DNA of 64,000 nucleotides from the NCBI GenBank assembly GCA_002839415.1, contig PGXZ01000005.1:1-64000 (forward strand), in the 5' to 3' direction. Each line of letters begins with the position of its first letter. The first letter of the stretch is position 1. The stretch is from Candidatus Saccharibacteria bacterium HGW-Saccharibacteria-1 (GTDB taxonomy: Bacteria; Patescibacteriota; Saccharimonadia; Saccharimonadales; Saccharimonadaceae). Below the pieces are notes generated by a model. The model had not been told where the DNA came from, searched no databases, and saw nothing but the letters and a program-made list of their open reading frames with translations. The position numbers and the translations under genes are program-made. This document shows, piece by piece, positions 39,770-49,562 of the stretch.

Positions 39770-40960
39770 TTAAGGCGCCGGGGCTGCAACCCTAAAGCCA
39801 ACCGCTCCACCCTCGAAATCAGGCGCAAAATTAATATATAAAGCCATAATACCAGCAGCGTCTCCAGTTGCCCAAAGACCACCACGAACAAACCCTTTCT
39901 GAGTTATATCTTTTACGTCACTAACAAGCTGGCCAATACCCTTTGTACTATTCCAGCTAGCAGCACCATCAATCCCTGTCATTACAGGCGTTGGACTCGG
40001 AGATAGGCTACCATTAACATTGATAGTTGGCCACTCAATCCATGATAAATAAGTATTATTTATGTCGCCAGGCTTATCATTTGTTGACTTGCCAGCCGTC
40101 CATTCCCAAACATTACCCGCCATATCCCAAATAACTTGGCCATTGCTCAACGTTAGCGTGCGCTTTTGATTTGAAGGCGAACCCTGCCAGGTGCCAGAAT
40201 AGCCGTCATTGTCAGCACTGGCGGCCAAAGAATTGTCGGGCGTTCCGTCATTATGACCCGAGTATATATAACCCGTTCCAACTACACCACTACTCCAGTT
40301 ACTAGCAACACCAAGTACATTTTGGGCGATAGTCAGCCACTCGGCCTCGGTAATTAGATGACAGCCAGTGCATCCAGCGACATTCGCACTATTTATTATT
40401 GCCATATTCTGAGTTATGTCTACCCAAGGACTTCCAGATGCGGCACTGACAGGCACGTTACCACCGGCATTTTTTGCTTCATATTTCATTACGCAAAAAC
40501 CTGAGGTGCCGTACGTCAAGCTTCCAGGAACTGGTATGAAACCAGATGGACAAGCCTCTGGCTGAGCCAAAGCAATTGCAGCCGGTTGCGAATCATTTGT
40601 TATTACATAACTAGTATTTGATTTTGTCTTGGCTAATATATACGAGCTTGGATCGTTTAATCTGTTTGGACTATAATTAAAACTATCGCCGGAACCAGTT
40701 TTGATACATTTATTAGTTGAGCTGTCTGGAATATCGCACCTTATGGTGTCTGGATATTTGTCATTCTCAGCTTGGAATATTGATAACTGTTTTTTTGCAT
40801 TATCCAGATCTGACACCAAAGCGGCCTCTGTCGCCTTTTTTGACAGATTTGTATACGAAACAATAGTTATCGCCGCTAAAATACCGATTACGACTATAAC
40901 TACTAGTAGCTCTACTATTGTAAAGCCCGTCGATAACCGTGAAGAAGCTTGCTTAGTCAT
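39770..40960 (-). CDS. Type IV pilin-like protein fused to FGE-sulfatase/C-type-lectin-like domain
   Basis: Prepilin motif GFTIVELLVVIVVIGILAAITIVSYTNL; C-terminal VIWDMAGNVWEWTAG...GFVRGGLW...VGFRVAAPAP typical of FGE-sulfatase fold. Confidence 0.88.
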   Translation of the reverse strand: MTKQASSRLSTGFTIVELLVVIVVIGILAAITIVSYTNLSKKATEAALVSDLDNAKKQLSIFQAENDKYPDTIRCDIPDSSTNKCIKTGSGDSFNYSPNRLNDPSSYILAKTKSNTSYVITNDSQPAAIALAQPEACPSGFIPVPGSLTYGTSGFCVMKYEAKNAGGNVPVSAASGSPWVDITQNMAIINSANVAGCTGCHLITEAEWLTIAQNVLGVASNWSSGVVGTGYIYSGHNDGTPDNSLAASADNDGYSGTWQGSPSNQKRTLTLSNGQVIWDMAGNVWEWTAGKSTNDKPGDINNTYLSWIEWPTINVNGSLSPSPTPVMTGIDGAASWNSTKGIGQLVSDVKDITQKGFVRGGLWATGDAAGIMALYINFAPDFEGGAVGFRVAAPAP

Positions 40961-41082
40961 ATTAAACCCACTAATTTTAAATTAATAATAAATTTTCGTG
41001 CAATACCGATTCTAAACAAACCACCCTCCTAAATTACGAGTTAATTTAATATAGATTAACATAAGCTATATTTAAAAATCAA

Positions 41083-42774
41083 TTACATTTTCGAAGGAAC
41101 TTCGATACCAAGCAAATCTAATCCATTAATAAATATTTGGCTGACTTTCTGCAATAAATTTAGCCTTGCTTGCTTTTCAATTTCAGTTACATCACCAATT
41201 GCAACTGGTGTGTTTTCGTAGTAGCGATTTAGTTCTTTAGCAAGTTCATACAGGAACATTGCGACTTTATGAGGCTCGAGGTCCCTTGCGGCCGTGCGTA
41301 CAACTTCAGGATATTGTAATAGTTTCAATATAACTGATTTTTCGGACTCAAAATCATAATTTTCATCATAATCAACGACCGTATTATCATTTAAAATTTT
41401 ATTAACGCGCACAGCGGCGTATTGAATGTATGGGCCGCTAAAACCTGTCAGTGCAAAAATTGAATTCCAATCGAACAAGATGTTTGTACGACGGTCGGCT
41501 GCAAAATCGCTAAATTTAATCGCACCTAATGATATTTTTTTAATATCATCATCTGAGATATCACCAGATTTAACTACCTCGCGGGCCTTAGCCTCGGCAG
41601 TATCGAGCAATTCCTCAAGCGAAACTACACCCTTACGACTGCTCATTTTTCCACGCGTACCGTCATCATTTATTTGATCGATAGCGCCAAACCACAAATG
41701 ATAAAGTTCAGTTTTTATTCCAATTTTCTCTGCCATAGCGAATAGCTGAGTAAAATAAAATTGTTGTTCAGAGCCTACACAGTAAACTACTTTATCGGGA
41801 TGCCAATTTTCCTCACGATAATATAATGTCGCTAAATCGTTCGTAGCATATAATGCAGTGCCATTACTTTTCTGAATTAACATTGGCACATCAAAACCAT
41901 ATTCATCCAATGAAACGATTATTGAATTATCGTCGTTCTTAACCGCAACGCCATTTTCTACTAGTTTAGCTGCTATTTCCTTGCCCATTGGCGCAAAAAA
42001 GGCCTCACCTAATTCGTAGTCAGTTGGAATTTTTAGACGATTCATAATGTCATGAATATGCTCAAGCGAAATTTTATTAAACTTTTCACTGTACATTTTT
42101 GCCGTAGCATCACCCTGTTCAAGTTTAATTAACCATTCTTGGGCTAAATCAGCTAGCCCAGACTCACCTCGCTCTTTTTCTTCTTTTAAAGCTTTTTTAG
42201 TTTGGACATACACCCGTCCTAATTCATACACGCCATCGCGTGCCAAAGCCTCGTCGTCGCTAAACTTTAGGTATCCAGCGACCCAGATACCAAATGGCGT
42301 ACCGTAATCACCCAGGTGATTATCAGTTATAACCTTCCAGCCAGTCGTTTCCAGCAGCCTCTTAACAGCCCAGCCTTGATTGCCTGATCTTAAATGACCA
42401 ACACTAAACGGCTTGGCCATGTTTGCGCTTGGATATTCAACCACAGCAGTTTTAGATTCTCCATCGCCATTACCACCATAATTTTCCGACCAATTGTCAT
42501 CCAGTGATTTTGCCAAAGATTTTGCCGAAACGCGTAAATTGATAAAACCAGGCCCGGCAATTGTAACTTCAGTAAAAATATCCGTTTCACGAAGTTTATC
42601 CGCAATCAGCTCGGCAATCTCACGCGGATTTTTGCCAACTTTTTTGGTTAATTGCATAGCAATATTAGTTGCATAATCACCAAATTGTGCGTCTGGACGA
42701 CTTAATTGGATACCTACTTCAATATCAAAAAGATGTTTAATAATTTGTTGGATGGTATTAGTAATTTCATTCAT
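41083..42774 (-). CDS. argS: Arginyl-tRNA synthetase
   Basis: VVEYPSANMAKPFSVGHLRS; KMSSRKGVVSLEELL. Confidence 0.97.
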   Translation of the reverse strand: MNEITNTIQQIIKHLFDIEVGIQLSRPDAQFGDYATNIAMQLTKKVGKNPREIAELIADKLRETDIFTEVTIAGPGFINLRVSAKSLAKSLDDNWSENYGGNGDGESKTAVVEYPSANMAKPFSVGHLRSGNQGWAVKRLLETTGWKVITDNHLGDYGTPFGIWVAGYLKFSDDEALARDGVYELGRVYVQTKKALKEEKERGESGLADLAQEWLIKLEQGDATAKMYSEKFNKISLEHIHDIMNRLKIPTDYELGEAFFAPMGKEIAAKLVENGVAVKNDDNSIIVSLDEYGFDVPMLIQKSNGTALYATNDLATLYYREENWHPDKVVYCVGSEQQFYFTQLFAMAEKIGIKTELYHLWFGAIDQINDDGTRGKMSSRKGVVSLEELLDTAEAKAREVVKSGDISDDDIKKISLGAIKFSDFAADRRTNILFDWNSIFALTGFSGPYIQYAAVRVNKILNDNTVVDYDENYDFESEKSVILKLLQYPEVVRTAARDLEPHKVAMFLYELAKELNRYYENTPVAIGDVTEIEKQARLNLLQKVSQIFINGLDLLGIEVPSKM

Positions 42775-42799
42775 TACTAATAATTATAACAGATGGTAA

Positions 42800-44389
42800 C
42801 TAGGTCTTTTTGGATGCAGCAGCTTTAATTAGCCCAACAAATAACGGATGAGCCTTGGTTGGCCTAGAGCGAAACTCTGGATGTGCCTGAGTTGCAACAA
42901 AATAATCACAATTTGTCGCTTCAACATATTCAACCAATTTTTTATCAGGTGATAAACCACTTATAATCAAACCGCCCTTTTCAATCTGAGGCAAGTAACT
43001 TTGATTGACTTCGTAACGATGTCGATGTCGCTCGGTTACATCATCGCTATTATATAATTTTGAGACAAGCGAACCTTTAGCTAACTTAGCCGGATAATCG
43101 CCTAATCTTAGCGTTCCGCCAGTCGATTCCTTACCCTCTTGACCTTCCATAATATAAACAACAGCATCTTTGCAATCAGGATCAAACTCTGTGCTACAAG
43201 CAGTCTTCAGACCAGCTTTTCTAGCTGCGGCAATTACCGCCACCTGCAAACCAAGGCAAATGCCTAGATACGGCGTATTATTTTCAAGCGCATATGTTGC
43301 GGCTGCGATTTTACCATCAACGCCACGTTGACCAAAGCCACCAGGCACTAGCAACGCGTCAACTTGTTTAAAATCAGAATTACCCGCCGTTTCGGCGTTA
43401 ATCCATTTAATTTCAAGACCAACTTTTTCATGCCAAGCGGCCGATTTTAAAGCCTCTACAACCGAAATATAAGTGTCTTCGTTATCCATATATTTTGCTA
43501 CTAAACCAACAGAGACAATCTGCTTTGGCACGCTAGCTTGACGCTTAATTACATCTTCCCAGGCTGATAGATCAGGCTCGGTGTGAAAATCAGTAAAGTC
43601 AGACAATAATTTATGCATTTCACTTTTAGCTAAATTAAGGGGTATGCGAAATACCGTATCGGCATTCGGCATCAACAATACACCCTCTTCGGCGACACCA
43701 CCAAATAAGCTAATTTTTTTAGCTACGCTATCCGGCGCTGGGTTTTCGGTTCGAACAATCACCGAATCAGGCACAATCCCAAAACCACGTAGGTCATTTA
43801 GGGCGTTTTGCGCAGGCTTGGTTTTAAATTCTTTGCTTGTACCTAAAAATGGTACATAAACTACATGCACAAATAAACAATTGTTACGACCTACTTTTTG
43901 AGCAAATTCACGAATAGCCTCGATAAAACTGAGCCCCTCATAATCGCCAACTGTGCCACCAATTTCTACAATATGAACATCACTACCTTCAGCAGCCTCA
44001 GAAATCGCACGTTGGATTGATTGAGTTAAATGCGGCACTAGTTGAACAGTCTTACCACCAAAGCGACCGGCCCGCTCGTCAGCTATCATCTCGGACAATA
44101 GTCGTCCCGATAATGTCGTGTTTTTACGAGTTAATTCAATATCCAAAAATCGTTCATAATGCCCCAGGTCAAGATCAGTCTCGGCACCATCTTTGGTTAC
44201 AAAGCACTCACCATGCTCGGCTGGATTTAACAGACCTGCGTCGACGTTCAAATATGGGTCGCACTTTTGGATAGACACATTCGCACCTTTTGACTTTAAT
44301 AACGCGCCCATGCTTGCAGCCGTGATACCTTTGCCTACCCCTGAAAGAACTCCGCCAGTTACAAATATATATTTCTGATTTTTAGCCAT
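42800..44389 (-). CDS. pyrG: CTP synthase
   Basis: KYIFVTGGVLSGVGKGITAASMGALLKSKG; GATase LGICLGLQVAVIAAAR. Confidence 0.97.
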   Translation of the reverse strand: MAKNQKYIFVTGGVLSGVGKGITAASMGALLKSKGANVSIQKCDPYLNVDAGLLNPAEHGECFVTKDGAETDLDLGHYERFLDIELTRKNTTLSGRLLSEMIADERAGRFGGKTVQLVPHLTQSIQRAISEAAEGSDVHIVEIGGTVGDYEGLSFIEAIREFAQKVGRNNCLFVHVVYVPFLGTSKEFKTKPAQNALNDLRGFGIVPDSVIVRTENPAPDSVAKKISLFGGVAEEGVLLMPNADTVFRIPLNLAKSEMHKLLSDFTDFHTEPDLSAWEDVIKRQASVPKQIVSVGLVAKYMDNEDTYISVVEALKSAAWHEKVGLEIKWINAETAGNSDFKQVDALLVPGGFGQRGVDGKIAAATYALENNTPYLGICLGLQVAVIAAARKAGLKTACSTEFDPDCKDAVVYIMEGQEGKESTGGTLRLGDYPAKLAKGSLVSKLYNSDDVTERHRHRYEVNQSYLPQIEKGGLIISGLSPDKKLVEYVEATNCDYFVATQAHPEFRSRPTKAHPLFVGLIKAAASKKT

Positions 44390-44531
44390 ATACCTCAACC
44401 CCTTTTATAAAATATAATTGTAACACTCAACCGAAATAACCGCTACATCTAGCGTCAATGTTGTTTATTCTACGCTGACATACGCTACATCTGGTGTATG
44501 TATAAACGTAAGTGTTATATAATAAACTGTT

Positions 44532-45668
44532 ATGGATATTTACGAAAAATCACTTGAATTACATAAACAATTAAAAGGCAAAATCACAACCGCCCTCCGT
44601 GATGATGATAGCCTCGACCAAGCCAAACTCAGCGCCTATTACACTCCTGGCGTAGCTGCACCCTGCTTGGCAATCGAAAAAGACCCTAGCCTGCTGCCAG
44701 TCTATACCTGGACTAACAACCTGGTTGCCGTAATCAGTAACGGCACAGCTGTTTTAGGCCTCGGTAATATCGGCCCCAAGGCATCAATGCCCGTTATGGA
44801 AGGTAAGGCCCTACTTTTTAAACATTTTGCCGATATTGATTCCGTTCCAATTGTAATCGATGCTCAAACTGCCGATGAAATTGTTGATACAATTACCAGA
44901 ATTGCCCCCAGCTTTGGCGCAATCAACCTTGAGGATATCGCCGCCCCAATTTGTTTTGAAGTCGAAGATAGATTAAAGGCCACACTTGATATTCCAGTAT
45001 TTCACGATGACCAACACGGTACAGCCGTGGTTGTCCTAGCCGGACTAATTAACTCTATGAAAGTAACCGGCAAAAAACTAAGCGAATGTAAAATTGTTAT
45101 GGTTGGCGCTGGCGCTGCTGGAACGGCAATTACTAAATTACTACATTTATATGCACAACCTGAAATCATATCAGTTGATAGTAAAGGTATTATTAGTAGC
45201 GACCGCGACGACCTGAACCCCGAAAAAACTCAATTACTCGAGATTACTAATCCGAACAACATTTCAGGCAGCCTAGCCGAAGCTTTAACTGGTGCAGATA
45301 TCTTTATAGGTGTCAGTAAAGGTGATCTGCTAAACGAAGAGCTTGTCGGCTTAATGGCCGAGAATCCAATTATTTTTGCTATGGCCAACCCTACGCCCGA
45401 GCTTAGTTATGAAACAGCTCAAAAATGCAATATCGCCGTTTACGCCACCGGCCGCAGCGATTATCCAAATCAGGTTAATAACGCTATCGCCTTTCCTGGT
45501 ATATTCCGAGGCGCCCTCGATCATGGTGTTAAAAAAATCACCGACGATCACAAAATTGCCGCCGCCGAAGCAATTGCTAGCTTAGTTGCCGACCCAACTG
45601 CCGACGAAGTCATTCCATCAGTCTTTAATGCAGATTTAGTCAAAGCTATTGCAGCTGTAATAATTTAA
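44532..45668 (+). CDS. NAD(P)-dependent malic enzyme
   Basis: [57 protein letters not shown]. Confidence 0.95.
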   Translation: MDIYEKSLELHKQLKGKITTALRDDDSLDQAKLSAYYTPGVAAPCLAIEKDPSLLPVYTWTNNLVAVISNGTAVLGLGNIGPKASMPVMEGKALLFKHFADIDSVPIVIDAQTADEIVDTITRIAPSFGAINLEDIAAPICFEVEDRLKATLDIPVFHDDQHGTAVVVLAGLINSMKVTGKKLSECKIVMVGAGAAGTAITKLLHLYAQPEIISVDSKGIISSDRDDLNPEKTQLLEITNPNNISGSLAEALTGADIFIGVSKGDLLNEELVGLMAENPIIFAMANPTPELSYETAQKCNIAVYATGRSDYPNQVNNAIAFPGIFRGALDHGVKKITDDHKIAAAEAIASLVADPTADEVIPSVFNADLVKAIAAVII

Positions 45669-45669
45669 T

Positions 45670-46107
45670 TTATTTAACTGGCAAAATCTGGTACTTAAAT
45701 TCAAAACCAGCATTTTTTGCCAGTTCCTCGATTTTAGCCCTAATATCTTTGTAATCAAATTTGTATTCAAACTTTTTGCCAAACAGATTTGATTGTTCTT
45801 CGATATTACCTTCGCGCGCGCCACTCATTGTATTATAGGTCTCGGCCTTAAATCCAAAACCGGTCGACATGCCATCATCAAATCCGCCGCCACCAGATGA
45901 CAAACCCGATCCGGCCTCAATCAACATTTCCGAAAAATTAATAATTTTATTCACACTATCAATTCGCATTTTCGCCTGGTAAGTTAATTTCTTTTTCGAT
46001 AAAAAAGCTTTTCGCTCGGCAATTACAGAGTTAAATTCCCAAACGCCATTCTTTTCTTTCCACGTACCATCATAGTTACTTAGAGCTTGCTGTACTTCTT
46101 CGATCAT
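45670..46107 (-). CDS. Hypothetical protein
   Basis: 145-aa ORF with SD-like upstream. Confidence 0.6.
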   Translation of the reverse strand: MIEEVQQALSNYDGTWKEKNGVWEFNSVIAERKAFLSKKKLTYQAKMRIDSVNKIINFSEMLIEAGSGLSSGGGGFDDGMSTGFGFKAETYNTMSGAREGNIEEQSNLFGKKFEYKFDYKDIRAKIEELAKNAGFEFKYQILPVK

Positions 46108-46176
46108 ACTTTATCTCCTAATTATAGTTATATATTAACAATAAATTAGAATTAAATGAACGCCAAAATGCTACGA

Positions 46177-47718
46177 TTATTTAAAAATCTTGCTAAATTT
46201 ATTAAAGATATTTTTAGTGAACTGCTTGGCCTTATTAGTGGCATGCATAAAGCCAAGTTTTTTAGTAAACTTCGTAAAATCTTTTGAATTTGTACTATTT
46301 TCACCCAATTTTCTAAATGAACCTTTACCAAAAGTCTTTTCAATTATACGAGCTACCGGCAGGTAATTTCCCGTTACATTCACATCTACAAACATATCAA
46401 AAACTTCTTCATTTGTATGATTAGTATATTTTGCAATTTTACTAGTTAAATTATTAAGGCTTTGACGATCCTCACGATAGCTATCGCCATACACCTCCAT
46501 CATACCGTCCTCAGATATTCGGGCAGCCAGTGCGCCATCCGACGTAAATACTCTTGGCCCCATTTTACGCTTGCCGTGCTTTGTAAAGCGCGGATAACGT
46601 GCATTCAGATTTTTACTCTTCACAACTTCAGCTTCGGCGACTTCATCGGCATAGTATGGATTGTTTTCAAGCTCTGAAGTAACTAGGCTCCTAAGCCTCT
46701 CTAATGTAACCGCCTCACTAATCATCGAAAAGTACATCAGACTATCTTTTTTCATAGAAAAGCCAATCCTATTAACCTCGGATGCTTTGCCTTGTTTCTT
46801 TGTAATGGCATTATAATCACCACCGTGAATCAATTCATGACCAATCACATCAAGTAAGCCAATTTTACTTTTTGGCTCAATCGCGCAACTGCTTTGTTTA
46901 GCTGGGTCAAACCAAGCATTATGATTTGGATATTTCTTTTTCCAAGCCTCTTTCTCAAAAAAGTGAACAAATCTATTATCAATAAAAAGCTTTTCTTGAC
47001 CGCGAGACAAACGTTCATTATTTATAATATTGATTATGCCATCAATTTGCGCTTTTTGACTGTCTGTTTTAGGAACTTCGGCCTGCAATAAATCCGTTTC
47101 ACTACTAGTGTGCTTATCAAGTAATCTCGAATGATATTCGCTAAATTCCTCGGCCTGATCACCCCTAAAGCTGTCGACCAAAGACGATTTGTTAATAACT
47201 ACATTTAAATTTTCATTATTATATGATGACAAACCGTTCTCTTTGTCATAGCTATACCCAAGCGGCAAGTTAAGCTCTGTCAGATCAACTGACGACATTA
47301 AATACTGATCGCTGGCACCAGTCTCGCTTGAAAGTCTGACGTCTTGGTTTAGCGCATAAAGCTGATCAACAATTTTGCGCGCATCTAAGGTTTTGCTTAG
47401 TTCATCTTCAATGAAATCGCCACCCGAGCTAACAGCAGAGGTTCCTCCCTCAACCAAACTAAATGTGGGCAACGGCGGCAATTCATAATCAGTCGCATAG
47501 TTTTCAACGTAACGTAGCTTGTTATCATCAGATTGATCAATTGCACGAATGTCGACAATATTTAAGATTTTTGCGCCTATTTTTTTATATTCACTAGCCG
47601 ATTCGTCCCGCTTTTCACGAAAATCATCAAGGTAAAACAACCCAGATTCCGTATTATTTTCATGTTCGGAAGTTGAGTTTTTGTCCGAAGGCTTGTTGGG
47701 GTCAAATCGTTCGCTCAT
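46177..47718 (-). CDS. Hypothetical protein with zincin-like HELIH motif
   Basis: IGLLDVIGHELIHGGDYNAITKKQG = HExxH metallopeptidase signature. Confidence 0.6.
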   Translation of the reverse strand: MSERFDPNKPSDKNSTSEHENNTESGLFYLDDFREKRDESASEYKKIGAKILNIVDIRAIDQSDDNKLRYVENYATDYELPPLPTFSLVEGGTSAVSSGGDFIEDELSKTLDARKIVDQLYALNQDVRLSSETGASDQYLMSSVDLTELNLPLGYSYDKENGLSSYNNENLNVVINKSSLVDSFRGDQAEEFSEYHSRLLDKHTSSETDLLQAEVPKTDSQKAQIDGIINIINNERLSRGQEKLFIDNRFVHFFEKEAWKKKYPNHNAWFDPAKQSSCAIEPKSKIGLLDVIGHELIHGGDYNAITKKQGKASEVNRIGFSMKKDSLMYFSMISEAVTLERLRSLVTSELENNPYYADEVAEAEVVKSKNLNARYPRFTKHGKRKMGPRVFTSDGALAARISEDGMMEVYGDSYREDRQSLNNLTSKIAKYTNHTNEEVFDMFVDVNVTGNYLPVARIIEKTFGKGSFRKLGENSTNSKDFTKFTKKLGFMHATNKAKQFTKNIFNKFSKIFK

Positions 47719-47799
47719 AATAGTGTTTCAATGTTATATTATACAATATTAGACCATAGATAGTCAACTTTTGCATACCTGGAGGGTCCAAACATATTC

Positions 47800-48399
47800 T
47801 CAATTAGTTTGATTTAGTAACTGCTTAATCTTTGTTAGATTGCTATCAATAAACTCAACGTTCTGAACACGCCTAGGATTGAGTGGTGATGGGTGATATA
47901 TCGATAAGACATTACGAACGTTGCCACCAATTTTAAAGTCTGTCAATTCACCCACTTTTAAATCTAGCGTAGCAAGTTTATTAAAAATATCAGTGGTCTT
48001 TTTGCCGAGCAATATTATTAAATTTGGATTCACATAATATATTTGTTCAATAAAATGAGGCCAGGTCTTTTTAGCGCAATTGTCTAATTTATTTCTATTT
48101 GTACCTATATAGCATTTAGATATTTCCGTAAATGAAATGTTACCTAGCTCTAAATCTGGGCTGATTTGCTTTAAATTAACTAAAAAATTCTTGCCGGTCG
48201 GGACAATTTTACCCTCAAGTGTATAAAATGCGCGGCCAGATTTCATCCAACCATTTAAGGCTGGCGATTCACCAACAACTAATAAACCTTGACCGATACC
48301 GTTGCCGATTTGTAAATATGTATCAATCGGAATGTTTAGTTCGTCACAGCAGTGGTTTTCTTGGTTTTTCATAGCTTGTTTGATAATAACATATTTCAT
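47800..48399 (-). CDS. Uracil-DNA glycosylase superfamily protein
   Basis: GLLVVGESPALNGWMKSGRAFYT...SFTEISKCYIG...NPNLIILLGKKTTDIF...LSIYHPSPLNPR. Confidence 0.85.
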   Translation of the reverse strand: MKYVIIKQAMKNQENHCCDELNIPIDTYLQIGNGIGQGLLVVGESPALNGWMKSGRAFYTLEGKIVPTGKNFLVNLKQISPDLELGNISFTEISKCYIGTNRNKLDNCAKKTWPHFIEQIYYVNPNLIILLGKKTTDIFNKLATLDLKVGELTDFKIGGNVRNVLSIYHPSPLNPRRVQNVEFIDSNLTKIKQLLNQTN

Positions 48400-48445
48400 A
48401 ATTGCCCTAGAACGAGATGTAGGCCAAAGTCTCCTCCACTCTCTC

Positions 48446-48524
48446 GCGAAAAAATGTGAACATTTTTTCGCTTCAATCGCTACGCCTAACTCGTGGCTAT
48501 TTTTACTCCGTAAAAACCACGAGT
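48446..48524. repeat. Two strong tandem hairpins in the intergenic region
   Basis: GCGAAAAAATGT-GA-ACATTTTTTCGC (48446-48471) and ACTCGTGG-cta-TTTTTAC-tcc-GTAAAAA-CCACGAGT (48489-48524). Confidence 0.85.
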
Positions 48525-48544
48525 TCCAATTTCGTATTCGTTAA

Positions 48545-48578
48545 TAAAAAATAATGACCAGAAAGTCATTATTTTTTA
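48545..48578 (-). terminator. Terminator downstream of tRNA-Ser
   Basis: AATAATGAC-CAGAAA-GTCATTATT with minus-strand T tract. Confidence 0.75.
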
Positions 48579-48579
48579 T

Positions 48580-48669
48580 TGGCGGAGAGAACGAGATTCG
48601 AACTCGTGGTAGCATTGCTACTACACACGCTTTCCAAGCGTGCGCCTTAAACCACTCGGCCATCTCTCC
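48580..48669 (-). tRNA. tRNA-Ser(GGA), long variable arm, CCA encoded
   Basis: GGAGAGATGGCCGAGTGGTTTAAGGCGCACGCTTGGAAAGCGTGTGTAGTAGCAATGCTACCACGAGTTCGAATCTCGTTCTCTCCGCCA on minus strand. Confidence 0.96.
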
Positions 48670-48713
48670 ATAACAATATTATAACAGTTGTTATTTTAAC
48701 TTCGCCATACCGG

Positions 48714-48742
48714 TTGCAGTAAGACGTCGCAACTTGCATAAT
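48714..48742 (+). promoter_or_regulatory. Promoter -35 TTGCAG / 17 bp / -10 CATAAT
   Basis: -10 ends 7 nt before ATG 48750. Confidence 0.5.
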
Positions 48743-48749
48743 AATAGCA

Positions 48750-49562
48750 ATGACAGATACCACTTCAACACCAGTCATAAATTTACATGACCTTCAAAAA
48801 AGGTTTGGCATTGGCGATGCTGAAATTTTTGCCTTAAATGGAATTAATTTATCAATAGAAAAAGGTGAATTTGTGGCTATTATGGGTCCTAGTGGTTGCG
48901 GAAAAACAACTTTATTAAATATTATTGGCCTGCTTGATCAAAGTTATGATGGCGAATATGAGCTTGATGGACAATCAGTTGCAACAATTTCAAAACGAAA
49001 ACGCGCCCGAATTCGCAGCAAGCAAATAGGATTTGTTTTTCAAAGTTTTAATCTTATAAATCGCCTTAGCGTGATCGACAATGTCGCCCTACCTCTGATA
49101 TACAAAGGCGTCACTAAAACAAAAAGACTAGTAATTGCAAGTGATATTCTACGAAATTTTCATCTGAACGAGCGCGAATACTATATGCCCCACCAACTAT
49201 CTGGTGGCCAAACCCAACGCGTAGCAATCGCTAGAGCTCTTGTTAATGACCCTTCGATTATCCTTGCCGACGAACCAACCGGCAACCTTGACTCGCGTTC
49301 AAGCCATATTATTATGGAAGAGCTTTCAGATCTACATAAACGCGGCAACACAATTATTATGGTTACACACAACCCTCGCCTTACTACTTATGCTAGCCGA
49401 GTAATTACTATGCTAGACGGCCAAATCGACACAGATACCAAAACTAACAATGTAAATGATGTAAAAAGCACACCACATATTGAAGAGCACAAAAGCGCTC
49501 AAAGTATCAAGCGTAAGAAGAAATTCTTTAGCAGAATCAAGACAAGAAGAAGGAAAAAATAA
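48750..49562 (+). CDS. ABC transporter ATP-binding protein (MacB/LolD-like)
   Basis: [54 protein letters not shown]. Confidence 0.95.
   Translation: MTDTTSTPVINLHDLQKRFGIGDAEIFALNGINLSIEKGEFVAIMGPSGCGKTTLLNIIGLLDQSYDGEYELDGQSVATISKRKRARIRSKQIGFVFQSFNLINRLSVIDNVALPLIYKGVTKTKRLVIASDILRNFHLNEREYYMPHQLSGGQTQRVAIARALVNDPSIILADEPTGNLDSRSSHIIMEELSDLHKRGNTIIMVTHNPRLTTYASRVITMLDGQIDTDTKTNNVNDVKSTPHIEEHKSAQSIKRKKKFFSRIKTRRRKK

Noticed and set aside
39770-40960. Diversity-generating retroelement
   Set aside because: Pilin-FGE protein could be a DGR target, but no reverse transcriptase or template repeat is visible in the window
48302-48544. 80-aa plus-strand ORF
   Set aside because: Overlaps the UDG-like CDS antisense and the hairpin region; no RBS or protein-like features
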